From Prochlorococcus marinus CUG1416 (GTDB taxonomy: Bacteria; Cyanobacteriota; Cyanobacteriia; PCC-6307; Cyanobiaceae): a DNA stretch of 64,000 nucleotides. Position numbers and translations under genes: made by a program. Where the stretch lies: the NCBI RefSeq assembly GCF_017695965.1, contig NZ_JAAORM010000005.1, forward strand, positions 310,001-374,000, in the 5' to 3' direction. A model generated the notes under the pieces. The model saw only the letters and a program-made list of their open reading frames with translations. It was not told the origin of the DNA and searched no databases. Position 1 is the first letter of the stretch. Each line of letters starts with the position of its first letter. This document shows positions 41,028-56,641 of this stretch, one piece after another.

Positions 41028-41728
41028 AACAAATTATTACTCAACATGGATGGGGACTAAATAAACATTTCTGGGACGATTATAAAGTTGATTTTTTAAA
41101 TAATAATTGGCATTGGCAAGATAATGAAAGAGGCTATTTTTCGAAAAATAATTATCAAGCAAAATGGATTAAAAGCGACTCTAAAAAAGAAATCAGAATG
41201 ACTTTATGCCATTCATATGGTTTTCATTTAATGCAAAAAACAATTTTAAAAGAAGCGTCTCATATTGTTCTTATCAATTCTTTTAATAATTTTCTTCCTG
41301 AAAGTAATAAGAGAAACTTGATTTTGAGGTCTCTAAAAAGAATGGAAACAAAAATTAAAAAAGATGAACCTAAGGATATGTTGAAAGAATTTATACATAG
41401 ATCATTTATGCCAAATGATATTAATAATAATTTTAAAAATATCTTTTATAAAAGTTTAGAGAGTTTAAATAAAACTCTTCTTTTAAGTGATTTAAAACAA
41501 CTTTACATTAATAGAGATTTTCCAGTATTTTTAAAAAAAGATTGCAAAATTATTTTTATAAAATCAGAAAATGATTTGATTCTTGACAATGAATCAAATA
41601 ACAACTTTTTAGATTCCTTAAATAAAAAACTTGATAGGAAGCCAAATTTAATTAAATTAGCTCAGCAAGGTCATTGCTTGAATAATTTAAATTTATACGA
41701 GATCTTATTTAATAGATTTAATGATTGA
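41024..41728 (+). CDS. bioK: Pimeloyl-ACP methyl ester esterase, BioK type
   Basis: This 234-residue protein is a diverged alpha/beta hydrolase: nucleophile Ser 64 in LCHSYGFHL, Asp 184 in KSENDLIL and His 217 in QQGHCLN. It lies between bioF and bioC, where another organism would have BioH or BioG. BioK is known as the replacement in marine Synechococcus and Prochlorococcus. It would free pimeloyl-ACP from its methyl ester. The N-terminal TQHGWGLNKHFWDDY fits the oxyanion-hole region. The degenerate nucleophile elbow and the position make BioK the best name; sequence is very Lys/Asn rich. Confidence 0.8.
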   Translation: MKQIITQHGWGLNKHFWDDYKVDFLNNNWHWQDNERGYFSKNNYQAKWIKSDSKKEIRMTLCHSYGFHLMQKTILKEASHIVLINSFNNFLPESNKRNLILRSLKRMETKIKKDEPKDMLKEFIHRSFMPNDINNNFKNIFYKSLESLNKTLLLSDLKQLYINRDFPVFLKKDCKIIFIKSENDLILDNESNNNFLDSLNKKLDRKPNLIKLAQQGHCLNNLNLYEILFNRFND

Positions 41729-42491
41729 AATGGATAATAAACAATGGAATGAGAAAATAAAAAATAATTTCAATGATGCTGCATATCGGTATTTAGAGTA
41801 TTCAAATATTCAAAAGTTTTTTGCAGAAAAGATTGTTAAATTTATCAAAGAATTAAATCCTCAAAAAAAAGGTGAATGGATAGATCTAGGATCAGGACCA
41901 GGACTATTAGCTGATGAAATAGAAAAAAAATTATCTCCCCAAAAAGTATCCAGAATTGATTTCAGCAAAAAAATGCTTCTTGAGAATAAATTATCTAGTA
42001 AAAAAATTTTATGGAATTTGAATAATTATTTACCTCCTGAAGTCAATAATTGTTCTCTATTAACATCTAACTTTTGCATACATTGGTTAAACAACCCAGA
42101 AAAGATAATAAAAAATTGGTTTAGTAAATTAATACCTGGAGGTTATTTAATCATTTCATATCCAACAAAAGATTGTTTTCCTGAATGGAAATTTACCTGT
42201 AAAAAAGTTGATATTGAATATAGTGGTCTTAATTTCCTTTGCTCTAAAGAATTATTAAAAGATTTCAAATCAACTGAAATACATTATTCAGAAAAGTTTA
42301 ATTATCTTGAAAATTTTAAAGATGTATATAAGCTTTTTAGAAGCATTAAAAATGTAGGGGCACAATCAACAAATTGTAAACGCAAAACAGTGAAAGAGTT
42401 AAAAGAAATTCAAAAGTTTTGGCCAAAGAATTACAATAATACAGTGAACCTTTCATGGCAAATTGAAATTCAAATCATAAAGAAATTATGA
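41721..42491 (+). CDS. bioC: Malonyl-ACP O-methyltransferase
   Basis: This 256-residue methyltransferase has the SAM motif EWIDLGSGPGLLADEIE (about 52-68), RIDFSKKMLLENK and FCIHWLNNPEKII. BioC methylates malonyl-ACP so that fatty-acid enzymes can extend it to a pimeloyl chain. The start overlaps bioK by eight bases; MDNKQW three codons later is an alternative. bioD overlaps its stop. Confidence 0.87.
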   Translation: MIEMDNKQWNEKIKNNFNDAAYRYLEYSNIQKFFAEKIVKFIKELNPQKKGEWIDLGSGPGLLADEIEKKLSPQKVSRIDFSKKMLLENKLSSKKILWNLNNYLPPEVNNCSLLTSNFCIHWLNNPEKIIKNWFSKLIPGGYLIISYPTKDCFPEWKFTCKKVDIEYSGLNFLCSKELLKDFKSTEIHYSEKFNYLENFKDVYKLFRSIKNVGAQSTNCKRKTVKELKEIQKFWPKNYNNTVNLSWQIEIQIIKKL

Positions 42492-43153
42492 GGAGTCAGG
42501 ATAGTATTGTCAAATTTATAATTTGTGGAACAGATACTGATATTGGAAAAACTTTAATAAGCTCTTTTTTCGTTAAAGGATTAAATTCCTTTTATTGGAA
42601 GCCTATTCAAAGTGGTATTGAATCGCAAACCGATAGTCAAACTGTTAAAAAACTTGCACAAGTAAGTAAAGAGAAAATCATTAAAGAAGCTTATGTCTTT
42701 ACAAAACCTCTATCTCCTCATTGGGCTGCTGAAATAGATCAAAAAACTATTAACTTTGACAAGTTGAAATTGCCAAAAGTGCAAGGCTCATTAATTGTAG
42801 AAACTGCAGGTGGATTAATGGTTCCAATAACACGCGATTTTTTGCAAATAGATCAAATAAAACAATGGAATCTTCCGGTAATACTTGTATGTAAGAGCTC
42901 ACTTGGCACTCTTAACCATACACTGCTTAGTATTGAGGCATTAAAAAGAAGAAATATTGAGATTGTAGGTTTAGTAGTCAATGGCGAAAAACACCTAGAT
43001 AATCCAAAAACTCTAGTTGATTTTAGTGGTATTCCCTTAATTGCTGAATTTCCTTACATCAAAAAAATGGACTCAAATAATTTAGATATACTATGGAAAG
43101 AACTAGACATCAAAAATAAGTTGATCTCAATTTTAAATTCAAAAATAAGTTAA
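42488..43153 (+). CDS. bioD: Dethiobiotin synthetase
   Basis: This 221-residue ATPase has the P-loop GTDTDIGKT (14-22), FYWKPIQSGIE and VETAGGLMVPI. It closes the ureido ring of dethiobiotin from diaminopelargonate and CO2. The ATG overlaps the bioC stop (ATGA) and its own TAA is followed at once by the bioA ATG. Confidence 0.93.
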   Translation: MRSQDSIVKFIICGTDTDIGKTLISSFFVKGLNSFYWKPIQSGIESQTDSQTVKKLAQVSKEKIIKEAYVFTKPLSPHWAAEIDQKTINFDKLKLPKVQGSLIVETAGGLMVPITRDFLQIDQIKQWNLPVILVCKSSLGTLNHTLLSIEALKRRNIEIVGLVVNGEKHLDNPKTLVDFSGIPLIAEFPYIKKMDSNNLDILWKELDIKNKLISILNSKIS

Positions 43154-44455
43154 ATGAAATCTTTGGATTCAAAAACTCTAAATCAAGATTGGCATCCAAA
43201 TATTTGGCCACCTTTTACACAAATCAATAACAGCAAACCGCAAATAGAAGTTACTCATGGTAAAGATGCCCTCCTATTTACTAAAGATCCTAAGAAAGAT
43301 CTAATAGATGCAATTAGTAGTTGGTGGGTAACTCTTCATGGTCATAGTAACGAATATATTGCGGATGCGATTTTCGATCAATCAAAAAAACTTGAGCAAG
43401 TTATATTTGCTGATTTCTTACATCCACAGGCAAAAAAATTAGCGGAAAGACTTAGTGAATTAACAAAACTAGAAAGATTATTCTTTTCTGATAACGGTTC
43501 TACTGCAGTGGAAGTCGCTTTAAAAATTGCCTTCCAATCATGGCAAAATAGAGGAGAGACAAGAACTCAAATAGTAGCTTTTGATGGCGCCTATCATGGT
43601 GATACATTTGGAGCAATGGCTTTAGGTGAAAGAAATATTTTTAATGAGAATTTCGATAATCTTATGTTCCCAGTTAGAAGAGTCCCATGGCCTTCAACTT
43701 GGATGAACGATGAAGAAGTAGAAAATAAAGAAAATGAGGCGATCCAAAAATTAGAAACTCTACTTAAAACTCCCACAGTTGCAGTAATCCTTGAACCACT
43801 TGTTCAAGGAGCAGGTGGGATGAATATGGTTAGGCCTCAGTTTATAAAAAAAGTTTCAGAAATTATAAAAAATAATAATTCTTTGTTAATTGCCGATGAA
43901 GTATTGACTGGGTTTGGAAGATGTGGAAGCCTTTTTGCGTTTCAAAAGGCAAAAATCATTCCTGATTTAATAAGTATTTCAAAAGGTTTAACTGGTGGAT
44001 TTTTACCGATGGGAATAACTTTATGTAAAGAAAAAATTTTTCAATCCTTTATTGATGATTCCCCAAGAAAAACTTTTTGGCATGGACATAGTTTTACTGC
44101 TAATCCTTTAGGTTGTGCTGCAGCAAACGCTAGCCTTGATCTATTAGAAAAAGAACCACAAAAATACCTTTCATTTGAAGAAAAACATTTATCTCATTTA
44201 ATTAAATTTAAGAACTTACCTTATATAAAAAAGGTAAGGGTATCAGGCACAATTGCTGCCTTCGATTTAGATATTGGTAACAAAAAAGGTTATTTCAATA
44301 ATATTGGGAAAGAAATAAAGAGTCTTGCAATGGAGCAAGGTTTATTTATTAGGCCCCTCGGGAATGTTATTTACCTCTTGCCGCCTCTGTGTATAACCAA
44401 TGATCAATTAGAAAAAAGTTACTGGATAATAAAGCAAATCTTAGACAATCTTTAG
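43154..44455 (+). CDS. bioA: Adenosylmethionine-8-amino-7-oxononanoate aminotransferase
   Basis: This 433-residue PLP enzyme has Lys 277 in DLISISKGLTGG, Asp 248 in LLIADEVLTGFGR, and SWWVTLHGHSN and FDGAYHGDTFGAM. It makes 7,8-diaminopelargonate, the substrate of BioD. Last gene of the cluster; bioB is not in this window. Converges with the DUF3143 gene eight bases on. Confidence 0.94.
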   Translation: MKSLDSKTLNQDWHPNIWPPFTQINNSKPQIEVTHGKDALLFTKDPKKDLIDAISSWWVTLHGHSNEYIADAIFDQSKKLEQVIFADFLHPQAKKLAERLSELTKLERLFFSDNGSTAVEVALKIAFQSWQNRGETRTQIVAFDGAYHGDTFGAMALGERNIFNENFDNLMFPVRRVPWPSTWMNDEEVENKENEAIQKLETLLKTPTVAVILEPLVQGAGGMNMVRPQFIKKVSEIIKNNNSLLIADEVLTGFGRCGSLFAFQKAKIIPDLISISKGLTGGFLPMGITLCKEKIFQSFIDDSPRKTFWHGHSFTANPLGCAAANASLDLLEKEPQKYLSFEEKHLSHLIKFKNLPYIKKVRVSGTIAAFDLDIGNKKGYFNNIGKEIKSLAMEQGLFIRPLGNVIYLLPPLCITNDQLEKSYWIIKQILDNL

Positions 44456-44463
44456 ATAGAAAT

Positions 44464-44742
44464 TTAAGGTCCCTGCAGTATTGCATTTTCCACATCTTCT
44501 CTATTAATGCAATAGGAAAATAGTCTTTTAGTTTCTTGTCCTTCACTTTCCCAGATAACACTTAAATCTTCTTGTTCAAAAATAATAGTTGCATTCCAAT
44601 TAGAAAGTAACAGGTACCATTTAGATGGATTATTAACATCTTTCACAGCCCCTAAATCAGTTAGCCACAATTCCAATGATAGAAGTGAATGTTGGTTAAT
44701 AGGTTTTTTAGGGAGATTCACAGACTTTTTTTCAAGTATCAT
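44464..44742 (-). CDS. DUF3143 family protein
   Basis: This 92-residue protein has LLSLELWLTDLGAVKD, then SKWYLLLSNWNATIIFEQEDLSVIW and CINREDVENAILQGP, the pattern I associate with the cyanobacterial DUF3143 family. No catalytic motif. Its ATG overlaps the stop of the J-domain gene (ATGA), so the two are coupled and may act together. Confidence 0.72.
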   Translation of the reverse strand: MILEKKSVNLPKKPINQHSLLSLELWLTDLGAVKDVNNPSKWYLLLSNWNATIIFEQEDLSVIWESEGQETKRLFSYCINREDVENAILQGP

Positions 44743-45179
44743 TTTATTAGCCAGCTTGGGATTGTTTCTAATTCTTTGCCTGTAAAAGATGCAATAAAAA
44801 TTGAAAAAATCAAACTAATAGAAATGATAATAAATAAAAGAAATAACGAAAACAATTCCCCATTTGAAAAAGGTCTTCTATTCCCTACTAAATTTTGATT
44901 ATTTGAATCGATTATTAAATTATTTAAAACTTTATTATTATTTATAATTCTAGATTTTTCCTTTAGTTTATCATCATATATTTTTCTCAAATTACTATTA
45001 TTCAAATTTTCATAAGCTTCCAAAACTTCTTGAAATTTACTTTTGGCATCGTCTATTTCTAAAGAAGTTGTATCAGGATGTAATTCAATAGAAAGTTTAC
45101 AAAATGCCTTTCTCAATTCATGATTTGAAGCATTTTCATTTACACCTAATATTTTGTAATAGGAAATTTCTCCTTTCAA
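44739..45179 (-). CDS. Membrane-anchored J-domain protein
   Basis: Residues 6-67 form a J domain with YYKILGVNENASNHELRKAF and the HPD motif at 34-36. A polar Asn-rich linker follows. Two hydrophobic segments near residues 105-140 (LFLLFIIISISLIFSIFIASF) anchor it. J proteins stimulate Hsp70 ATPases and choose their clients; this one lacks the zinc and client domains of DnaJ. It leads a two-gene operon with DUF3143. Confidence 0.82.
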   Translation of the reverse strand: MKGEISYYKILGVNENASNHELRKAFCKLSIELHPDTTSLEIDDAKSKFQEVLEAYENLNNSNLRKIYDDKLKEKSRIINNNKVLNNLIIDSNNQNLVGNRRPFSNGELFSLFLLFIIISISLIFSIFIASFTGKELETIPSWLIK

Positions 45180-45268
45180 AATAATCTTTTATTGATAATG
45201 TAATTCTAATAAATTTTTACTTAATAGAATATATTTAATTAATAGTAAAATCGTAAATCTATAATGAA

Positions 45269-45982
45269 ATGAGAAAAACAAAAATCCCTGAAGAAATATC
45301 TTCCTTAATAACTGAAGAAGAAATAATTATCTTTCAAGAATTACAAATAAAAATTGACGAATTAAATAATAAAACCAATTTAACAAGATTAATTGATGGG
45401 GATGATTATTGGATATCTCAAGTTTTTGACAGCATTTGGCCGTTTAAAATAATTAACGATATTAACTTTGATAATAAAAAATTTTTAGATATTGGTTCTG
45501 GCTGTGGCTTCCCTGGTTTAGCTTATGCCATAACTCATCCAAGATCAGAAATATTCCTGATTGATTCTTCAAAAAAGAAAACGGATGCACTAAAAATCTT
45601 AATAAAATCAATTAATTTGAGAAACAATATTCATGTAATCAATGACCGTATTGAAAACTTAGCCCATCAATCTTTGATGAGAAATAGTTTCAATATAGCT
45701 ACCACTAGAGCGGTTAGTAATCCATCAACAGTTTCAGAATACATACTACCAATGTTAAAAAAAGAAGGGTTAGGAATTTTATATTGTGGCAAATGGAATG
45801 AAGAAGAAAGTAAAAATCTGGATAAAACTTTAGAAATATTAGAAGGTAAAGTTAAAGAAAAAAAGATGATTTTGTTACCAAGAAGTAAAGGCACCCGAAA
45901 TGTTATTCTTATTCAGCCAAAAAACTTTTGCCCTGAAATTTATCCAAGAAAAGTTGGCAAACCAGAGAAGAATCCATTATGA
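45269..45982 (+). CDS. rsmG: 16S rRNA 7-methylguanosine methyltransferase RsmG
   Basis: This 237-residue protein has the SAM motif FLDIGSGCGFPGLAYAI (72-88), EIFLIDSSKKKTDALK and ATTRAVS. It methylates G527 (E. coli number) of 16S rRNA. Length is standard. Convergent with the aldo/keto reductase, two bases between. Confidence 0.92.
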   Translation: MRKTKIPEEISSLITEEEIIIFQELQIKIDELNNKTNLTRLIDGDDYWISQVFDSIWPFKIINDINFDNKKFLDIGSGCGFPGLAYAITHPRSEIFLIDSSKKKTDALKILIKSINLRNNIHVINDRIENLAHQSLMRNSFNIATTRAVSNPSTVSEYILPMLKKEGLGILYCGKWNEEESKNLDKTLEILEGKVKEKKMILLPRSKGTRNVILIQPKNFCPEIYPRKVGKPEKNPL

Positions 45983-45984
45983 GG

Positions 45985-47178
45985 TTATTTTTTTGACAAT
46001 CTTTCAGTGACATTATCTCCAAACTTTTCTTTTAAAGTTCTTAATTTTTTTATAACTTTTTTTGGATTTATATGGCCTTCTAAAACTTTCAATAATTGTC
46101 CTTCAGAAACATCCACGTCTATTAAATTAGCATTACATCCTGGGAACCAGTGACTTCCATTACCAAGCAATTGATATCTAGCTCTTGCGAATCCTTCCAT
46201 ATCTAACCAATCTATTAAATTTGAAAGCCAAAGCAGAACGCGAATATTAATATTTCCTGGTACTTGTTCCCAACTAGGTAAATTTATATTCCAATTTTGA
46301 TACCACTCTAAACCTAAAGTATTAATTGATTCCTGCATTAATCTGTTTATTATATTTGGAATATAATACTCAGATTCTGATAACAAAGAGACCGCCTCTA
46401 AATGAAGATCAAAATCTGCCTCTTTTGCAATGCCCACACTAAGAGTATGGACGTTTTTATTCCTTAAGCAAAAAAGATCATTAAAAACAATAGGATGAAG
46501 TGGACTACAAAGTTCCAACATTTTTGTTGAGGGAGTATGAAGATGTCCCCCTTTATCAGTAGGACTAATTATGAAAACCCCAAGATCATACTTATTTGCT
46601 AAATCGATAACTGTTGTATTTTCTTGATTGATGAAATACCAGTGCAAATTCACATAATCAAATAAGTTTGTTGATATGGCCTTCTCTATGAGTGAAGATT
46701 TTCCATGGGTCGAAAATCCAATAGATCCAATTAAATTTTCTTTTTGCAAATTCCTCAAAATGTCAATACAACCTCCATATCTAATAGCTTGATGTAAATG
46801 TTCAGCGGTATTAATGCCATGTATTGCTAATAAATCAATTTTTTTAACTTTCAATTTTTCAATACTTGTCAAAACATCTCTCTCAAAGATTTCCGGATTA
46901 CTATTTGGAGGAATCTTTGTTTGAATAATGTTTGGGATTTTCTTCATATTCTTAAAACCCATCCCTAATTGCACCTCAGAAGTACCATAGTACTTAGCAG
47001 TTTCTATATGACTGAAGCCATATTTGTTTGCCTGATTTAATATAATTTCTACTTTATTTTGTTCTTCATATGAAATCTCAGAAGAGTCTAATTGATCCCA
47101 ACTTTTTTGAAATCTCATACCACCCAGAGATAAAACAGGAATCTTCAGATTGGTTCGACCAAATCTACGATATTTCAT
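45985..47178 (-). CDS. Aldo/keto-reductase-family oxidoreductase
   Basis: This 397-residue protein has an N-terminal AKR barrel: KIPVLSLGGMRFQKS, then HIETAKYYGTSEVQLG with the catalytic Tyr, KIDLLAIHGIN with the active-site His, and GSIGFSTHG. A C-terminal extension of about 100 residues follows. Similar proteins often carry a 4Fe-4S domain there, but here only one Cys (WFPGCN) is seen, so no cluster is likely. Substrate unknown. Ten bases upstream on the same strand is a 4Fe-4S ferredoxin, a possible electron partner. Confidence 0.8.
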   Translation of the reverse strand: MKYRRFGRTNLKIPVLSLGGMRFQKSWDQLDSSEISYEEQNKVEIILNQANKYGFSHIETAKYYGTSEVQLGMGFKNMKKIPNIIQTKIPPNSNPEIFERDVLTSIEKLKVKKIDLLAIHGINTAEHLHQAIRYGGCIDILRNLQKENLIGSIGFSTHGKSSLIEKAISTNLFDYVNLHWYFINQENTTVIDLANKYDLGVFIISPTDKGGHLHTPSTKMLELCSPLHPIVFNDLFCLRNKNVHTLSVGIAKEADFDLHLEAVSLLSESEYYIPNIINRLMQESINTLGLEWYQNWNINLPSWEQVPGNINIRVLLWLSNLIDWLDMEGFARARYQLLGNGSHWFPGCNANLIDVDVSEGQLLKVLEGHINPKKVIKKLRTLKEKFGDNVTERLSKK

Positions 47179-47188
47179 CTTTTTGATA

Positions 47189-47548
47189 TTAATGCTTATT
47201 CATTCTTGGTGGTTTTCCAAATGATTGAAACATATCCCTATCGAGACTATTCTCTAAATCATCTAATTCTTCAAACTTCACCCAATTAATGCAGTCAACA
47301 GGGCATGTGTCTATTGCTTCTTGTATAACATCAACACTATCTCCATCTTGTCTAATAGCTCGACTTCTTCCATGAAATTCATCAACCATGAAAGTGTTTG
47401 AAGCAACGTGTACGCAGTATTTACAACCAATACATTTAGCCTCATCAACCCATACAGCTTTTTCGGCTAACTGACCACCTAAAACAGGCTCCCAGCCTGT
47501 AATCTCGACATTTTCCTCAAAATTATCAAATGGATCAGGAAAATCCAT
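47189..47548 (-). CDS. 4Fe-4S ferredoxin-like protein
   Basis: This 119-residue protein has Cys 39, Cys 42, Cys 45 and Cys 82 (AKCIGCKYCVHVA ... DTCPVDCINWV), enough for one 4Fe-4S cluster, with a further Cys at 86. This C-x2-C-x2-C-x36-C spacing is typical of the cyanobacterial and plastid-line proteins of this type. An N-terminal acidic stretch may guide partner binding. It lies between Ycf35 (9 bp) and the AKR gene (10 bp), all same strand. Confidence 0.85.
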   Translation of the reverse strand: MDFPDPFDNFEENVEITGWEPVLGGQLAEKAVWVDEAKCIGCKYCVHVASNTFMVDEFHGRSRAIRQDGDSVDVIQEAIDTCPVDCINWVKFEELDDLENSLDRDMFQSFGKPPRMNKH

Positions 47549-47557
47549 AATCTGACA

Positions 47558-47950
47558 TTAGTTATCCCACTTGGTTAAAACCAATTCAATAGAACCATCA
47601 TTTTTGTTTTTTTGTTCCACAATTTGATAACCGTCCTCTTGTGTTTTGGAAATAATTGTTTGGTAAGCATACATTTGAGTAACTTTAGAAATAAATCTTT
47701 CTACTGGCAGCTCAAATTTCCATAGATCAAGATCAGTAACTAATTCATATGCATTTGAATTATTGTCCCATTTAAATCCAACTTTAGTATCCCCAGCTAA
47801 ATTCAGACTTATATCAACAGCTGTAAATTTACCCCTATAGCCTTTAACAAACTTTTGTTCTTGATTAATATTATAACCAAGATTATTTAAGGCCTTAATT
47901 AATGGCTCCGCTTCTTTGAGCTGCGTTTTAATCGTACTAAAATGTGACAT
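47558..47950 (-). CDS. ycf35: Ycf35 (DUF1257) protein
   Basis: This 130-residue protein has the pattern MSHFSTIKTQLKEAEPLIKAL, then GYNINQEQKFVKGYRG and YELVTDLDLWKFELPVERFISKVTQMYAYQ, the DUF1257/Ycf35 family of cyanobacteria and red-line plastids. Function unknown. It overlaps the DUF2997 gene by 14 bases and precedes the 4Fe-4S ferredoxin by nine, a conserved grouping. Confidence 0.85.
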   Translation of the reverse strand: MSHFSTIKTQLKEAEPLIKALNNLGYNINQEQKFVKGYRGKFTAVDISLNLAGDTKVGFKWDNNSNAYELVTDLDLWKFELPVERFISKVTQMYAYQTIISKTQEDGYQIVEQKNKNDGSIELVLTKWDN

Positions 47951-48152
47951 TAGATTCGGTATTAAGTTGGTTTAAGTTTTCATTTTGATCAGAGATGAAA
48001 GCATCAGATGTTTTATTCTTGACTGTTACTTTACCTAGAGCATCTTCAAGATTTTTTGTAGCTTCATTACATGAATTACCAGTGAATCCTTCGACAGTCT
48101 CTTCAACTCTTCCGTCTTGATGAATTTTGAATCTCAATGTTTTTTGAGGCAT
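47937..48152 (-). CDS. DUF2997 family protein
   Basis: This 71-residue protein has MPQKTLRFKIHQDGRVEETV, then GFTGNSCNEATKNLEDALG, the DUF2997 pattern; such proteins typically neighbour Ycf35. I place the start at the ATG 48152 rather than a TTG three codons earlier, which overlaps an inverted repeat. Its last 14 bases overlap the Ycf35 start. Confidence 0.78.
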   Translation of the reverse strand: MPQKTLRFKIHQDGRVEETVEGFTGNSCNEATKNLEDALGKVTVKNKTSDAFISDQNENLNQLNTESNVTF

Positions 48153-48159
48153 TAAATTC

Positions 48160-48174
48160 AAGTACTTTGTACTT
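48160..48174. promoter_or_regulatory. Palindrome just upstream of the DUF2997-ycf35 operon
   Basis: AAGTAC (48160-48165) and GTACTT (48169-48174) pair around TTT. It ends eight bases before the ATG at 48152. It may be an operator or an mRNA hairpin that covers the ribosome site. Short, so chance is possible. Confidence 0.3.
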
Positions 48175-48303
48175 ATAATTTACATAGAATAACGAAATTT
48201 TTTTGTTTCTGTTGGTACAAATTAATTAATTTTTAATTTTTATATTTAATATCTAATAAATAATTTTTCTTAGGTTGCGTATTAGTTAAAAAAATAAAGA
48301 AAT

Positions 48304-49071
48304 TTAATTATAAAAACCTTGCATGCCCATAGAATCCAAGGCAGTTTTTGCTTCTTCCATGACTGAGGGCTCTTTATCAAAAAGGGCTATCTTGGTACAT
48401 TCATCAATAAAAATCTCTTGAAATGAATTGTTTAATTTTTCGTACAACCTAGACAATGACCAAATACAATTACTTCTAACTCCTGACTCATTATCAATTT
48501 TTAAACTTATTAAAAGTTGTTCTGCTGCTAATTGAGCATTTTCAAAAGAAACATTCCCAATTTCGGCTAAAGAACTGGATGACCATAACCTTACTGCAGC
48601 CACATCATTCTTTAAAGCATTTATTAATGGCTCTAAAACAATTTGATTATCATAATTAGCTAAACTCCATGCAGTAGCTCTTCTGACATAAGCATTATCA
48701 TCAGTTTCCAAAAGACTGACAAGTTTCTGGACTGCGCTAGGGCATGGATTACGACCTAAAGCATATACAGCACTCATTCTTTCAACAGGACAGGGTTGGT
48801 CAAGTAATGGTAACAAGAAGGGGAAAGATCTTTGATCTCTATACTCACAAAATACTCTTAGGCCTTGAATTCTTTCTTCTCTGTTGCCTTTAAGCATTTT
48901 TAAAGCTTCATTGCATTCTTGAGTTATATTTAAACCTTTTGAAAAGGCATCCTTATCAATTTGTTCTAAAGGATCCATTTCAAGCTCTAAAGCCAATTCC
49001 CTAGCTAAAACATCTGGATCAACAGCAATTTCAGCTAAGCTTTCTTTATTAGGATCCTTATTTTTTGTCAT
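48304..49071 (-). CDS. HEAT-repeat protein (PBS-lyase-like)
   Basis: From the ATG at 49071 this is 255 residues. After a polar start it holds four or five HEAT-like helical repeats (for example RSFPFLLPLLDQPCPVERMS, then AVQKLVSLLETDDNAYVRRA). Such repeats also occur in CpcE/CpcF phycobilin lyases, though this is not clearly one of them, and there are no phycobiliprotein genes nearby. It is likely a protein-binding scaffold. I dropped 20 residues of a longer reading because MTKNKDPNKES is a natural start. Confidence 0.75.
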   Translation of the reverse strand: MTKNKDPNKESLAEIAVDPDVLARELALELEMDPLEQIDKDAFSKGLNITQECNEALKMLKGNREERIQGLRVFCEYRDQRSFPFLLPLLDQPCPVERMSAVYALGRNPCPSAVQKLVSLLETDDNAYVRRATAWSLANYDNQIVLEPLINALKNDVAAVRLWSSSSLAEIGNVSFENAQLAAEQLLISLKIDNESGVRSNCIWSLSRLYEKLNNSFQEIFIDECTKIALFDKEPSVMEEAKTALDSMGMQGFYN

Positions 49072-49088
49072 TTCAAAAACTAAAAATA

Positions 49089-49214
49089 TTAATTCAAAGG
49101 AGCAGGTGACATCATATCTCCTGGCAACCAAATTCTTGCACTAACGGCAAAGAAGGCAATCCCAAAAAGTACGACAATAGCGAAAGGTAAAATTTTTGTC
49201 TTAATAAAACCCAA
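49089..49214 (-). CDS. Small single-helix membrane protein (41 aa)
   Basis: This short ORF reads (M)GFIKTKILPFAIVVLFGIA, then FFAVSARIWLPGDMMSPAPLN. It is a single membrane helix with basic residues before and a Pro-rich C-terminus. No ATG is in frame; TTG at 49214 is the best start, ATT another. The composition and well-formed end suggest a real gene, probably of the photosynthetic membrane. It is 17 bp upstream of the HEAT-repeat start on the same strand. Family not recognised. Confidence 0.55.
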   Translation of the reverse strand: MGFIKTKILPFAIVVLFGIAFFAVSARIWLPGDMMSPAPLN

Positions 49215-49282
49215 AGATTTAATATGAGTTAAGTCAATAATAACCTTTTTAAGAGACTTTTAAAAAGTAATTTTAGATGACC

Positions 49283-50341
<1,059 letters not shown>

Positions 50342-50358
50342 TTATTTAAGAACTATTC

Positions 50359-50514
<156 letters not shown>

Positions 50515-50565
50515 TTACAAATTAAAGAATTAATTCTAGTCAATAAAAATGAAAATAGATAATAT

Positions 50566-56619
<6,054 letters not shown>

Positions 56620-56641
56620 TTAAAAGTTTTTAATTGAATAT

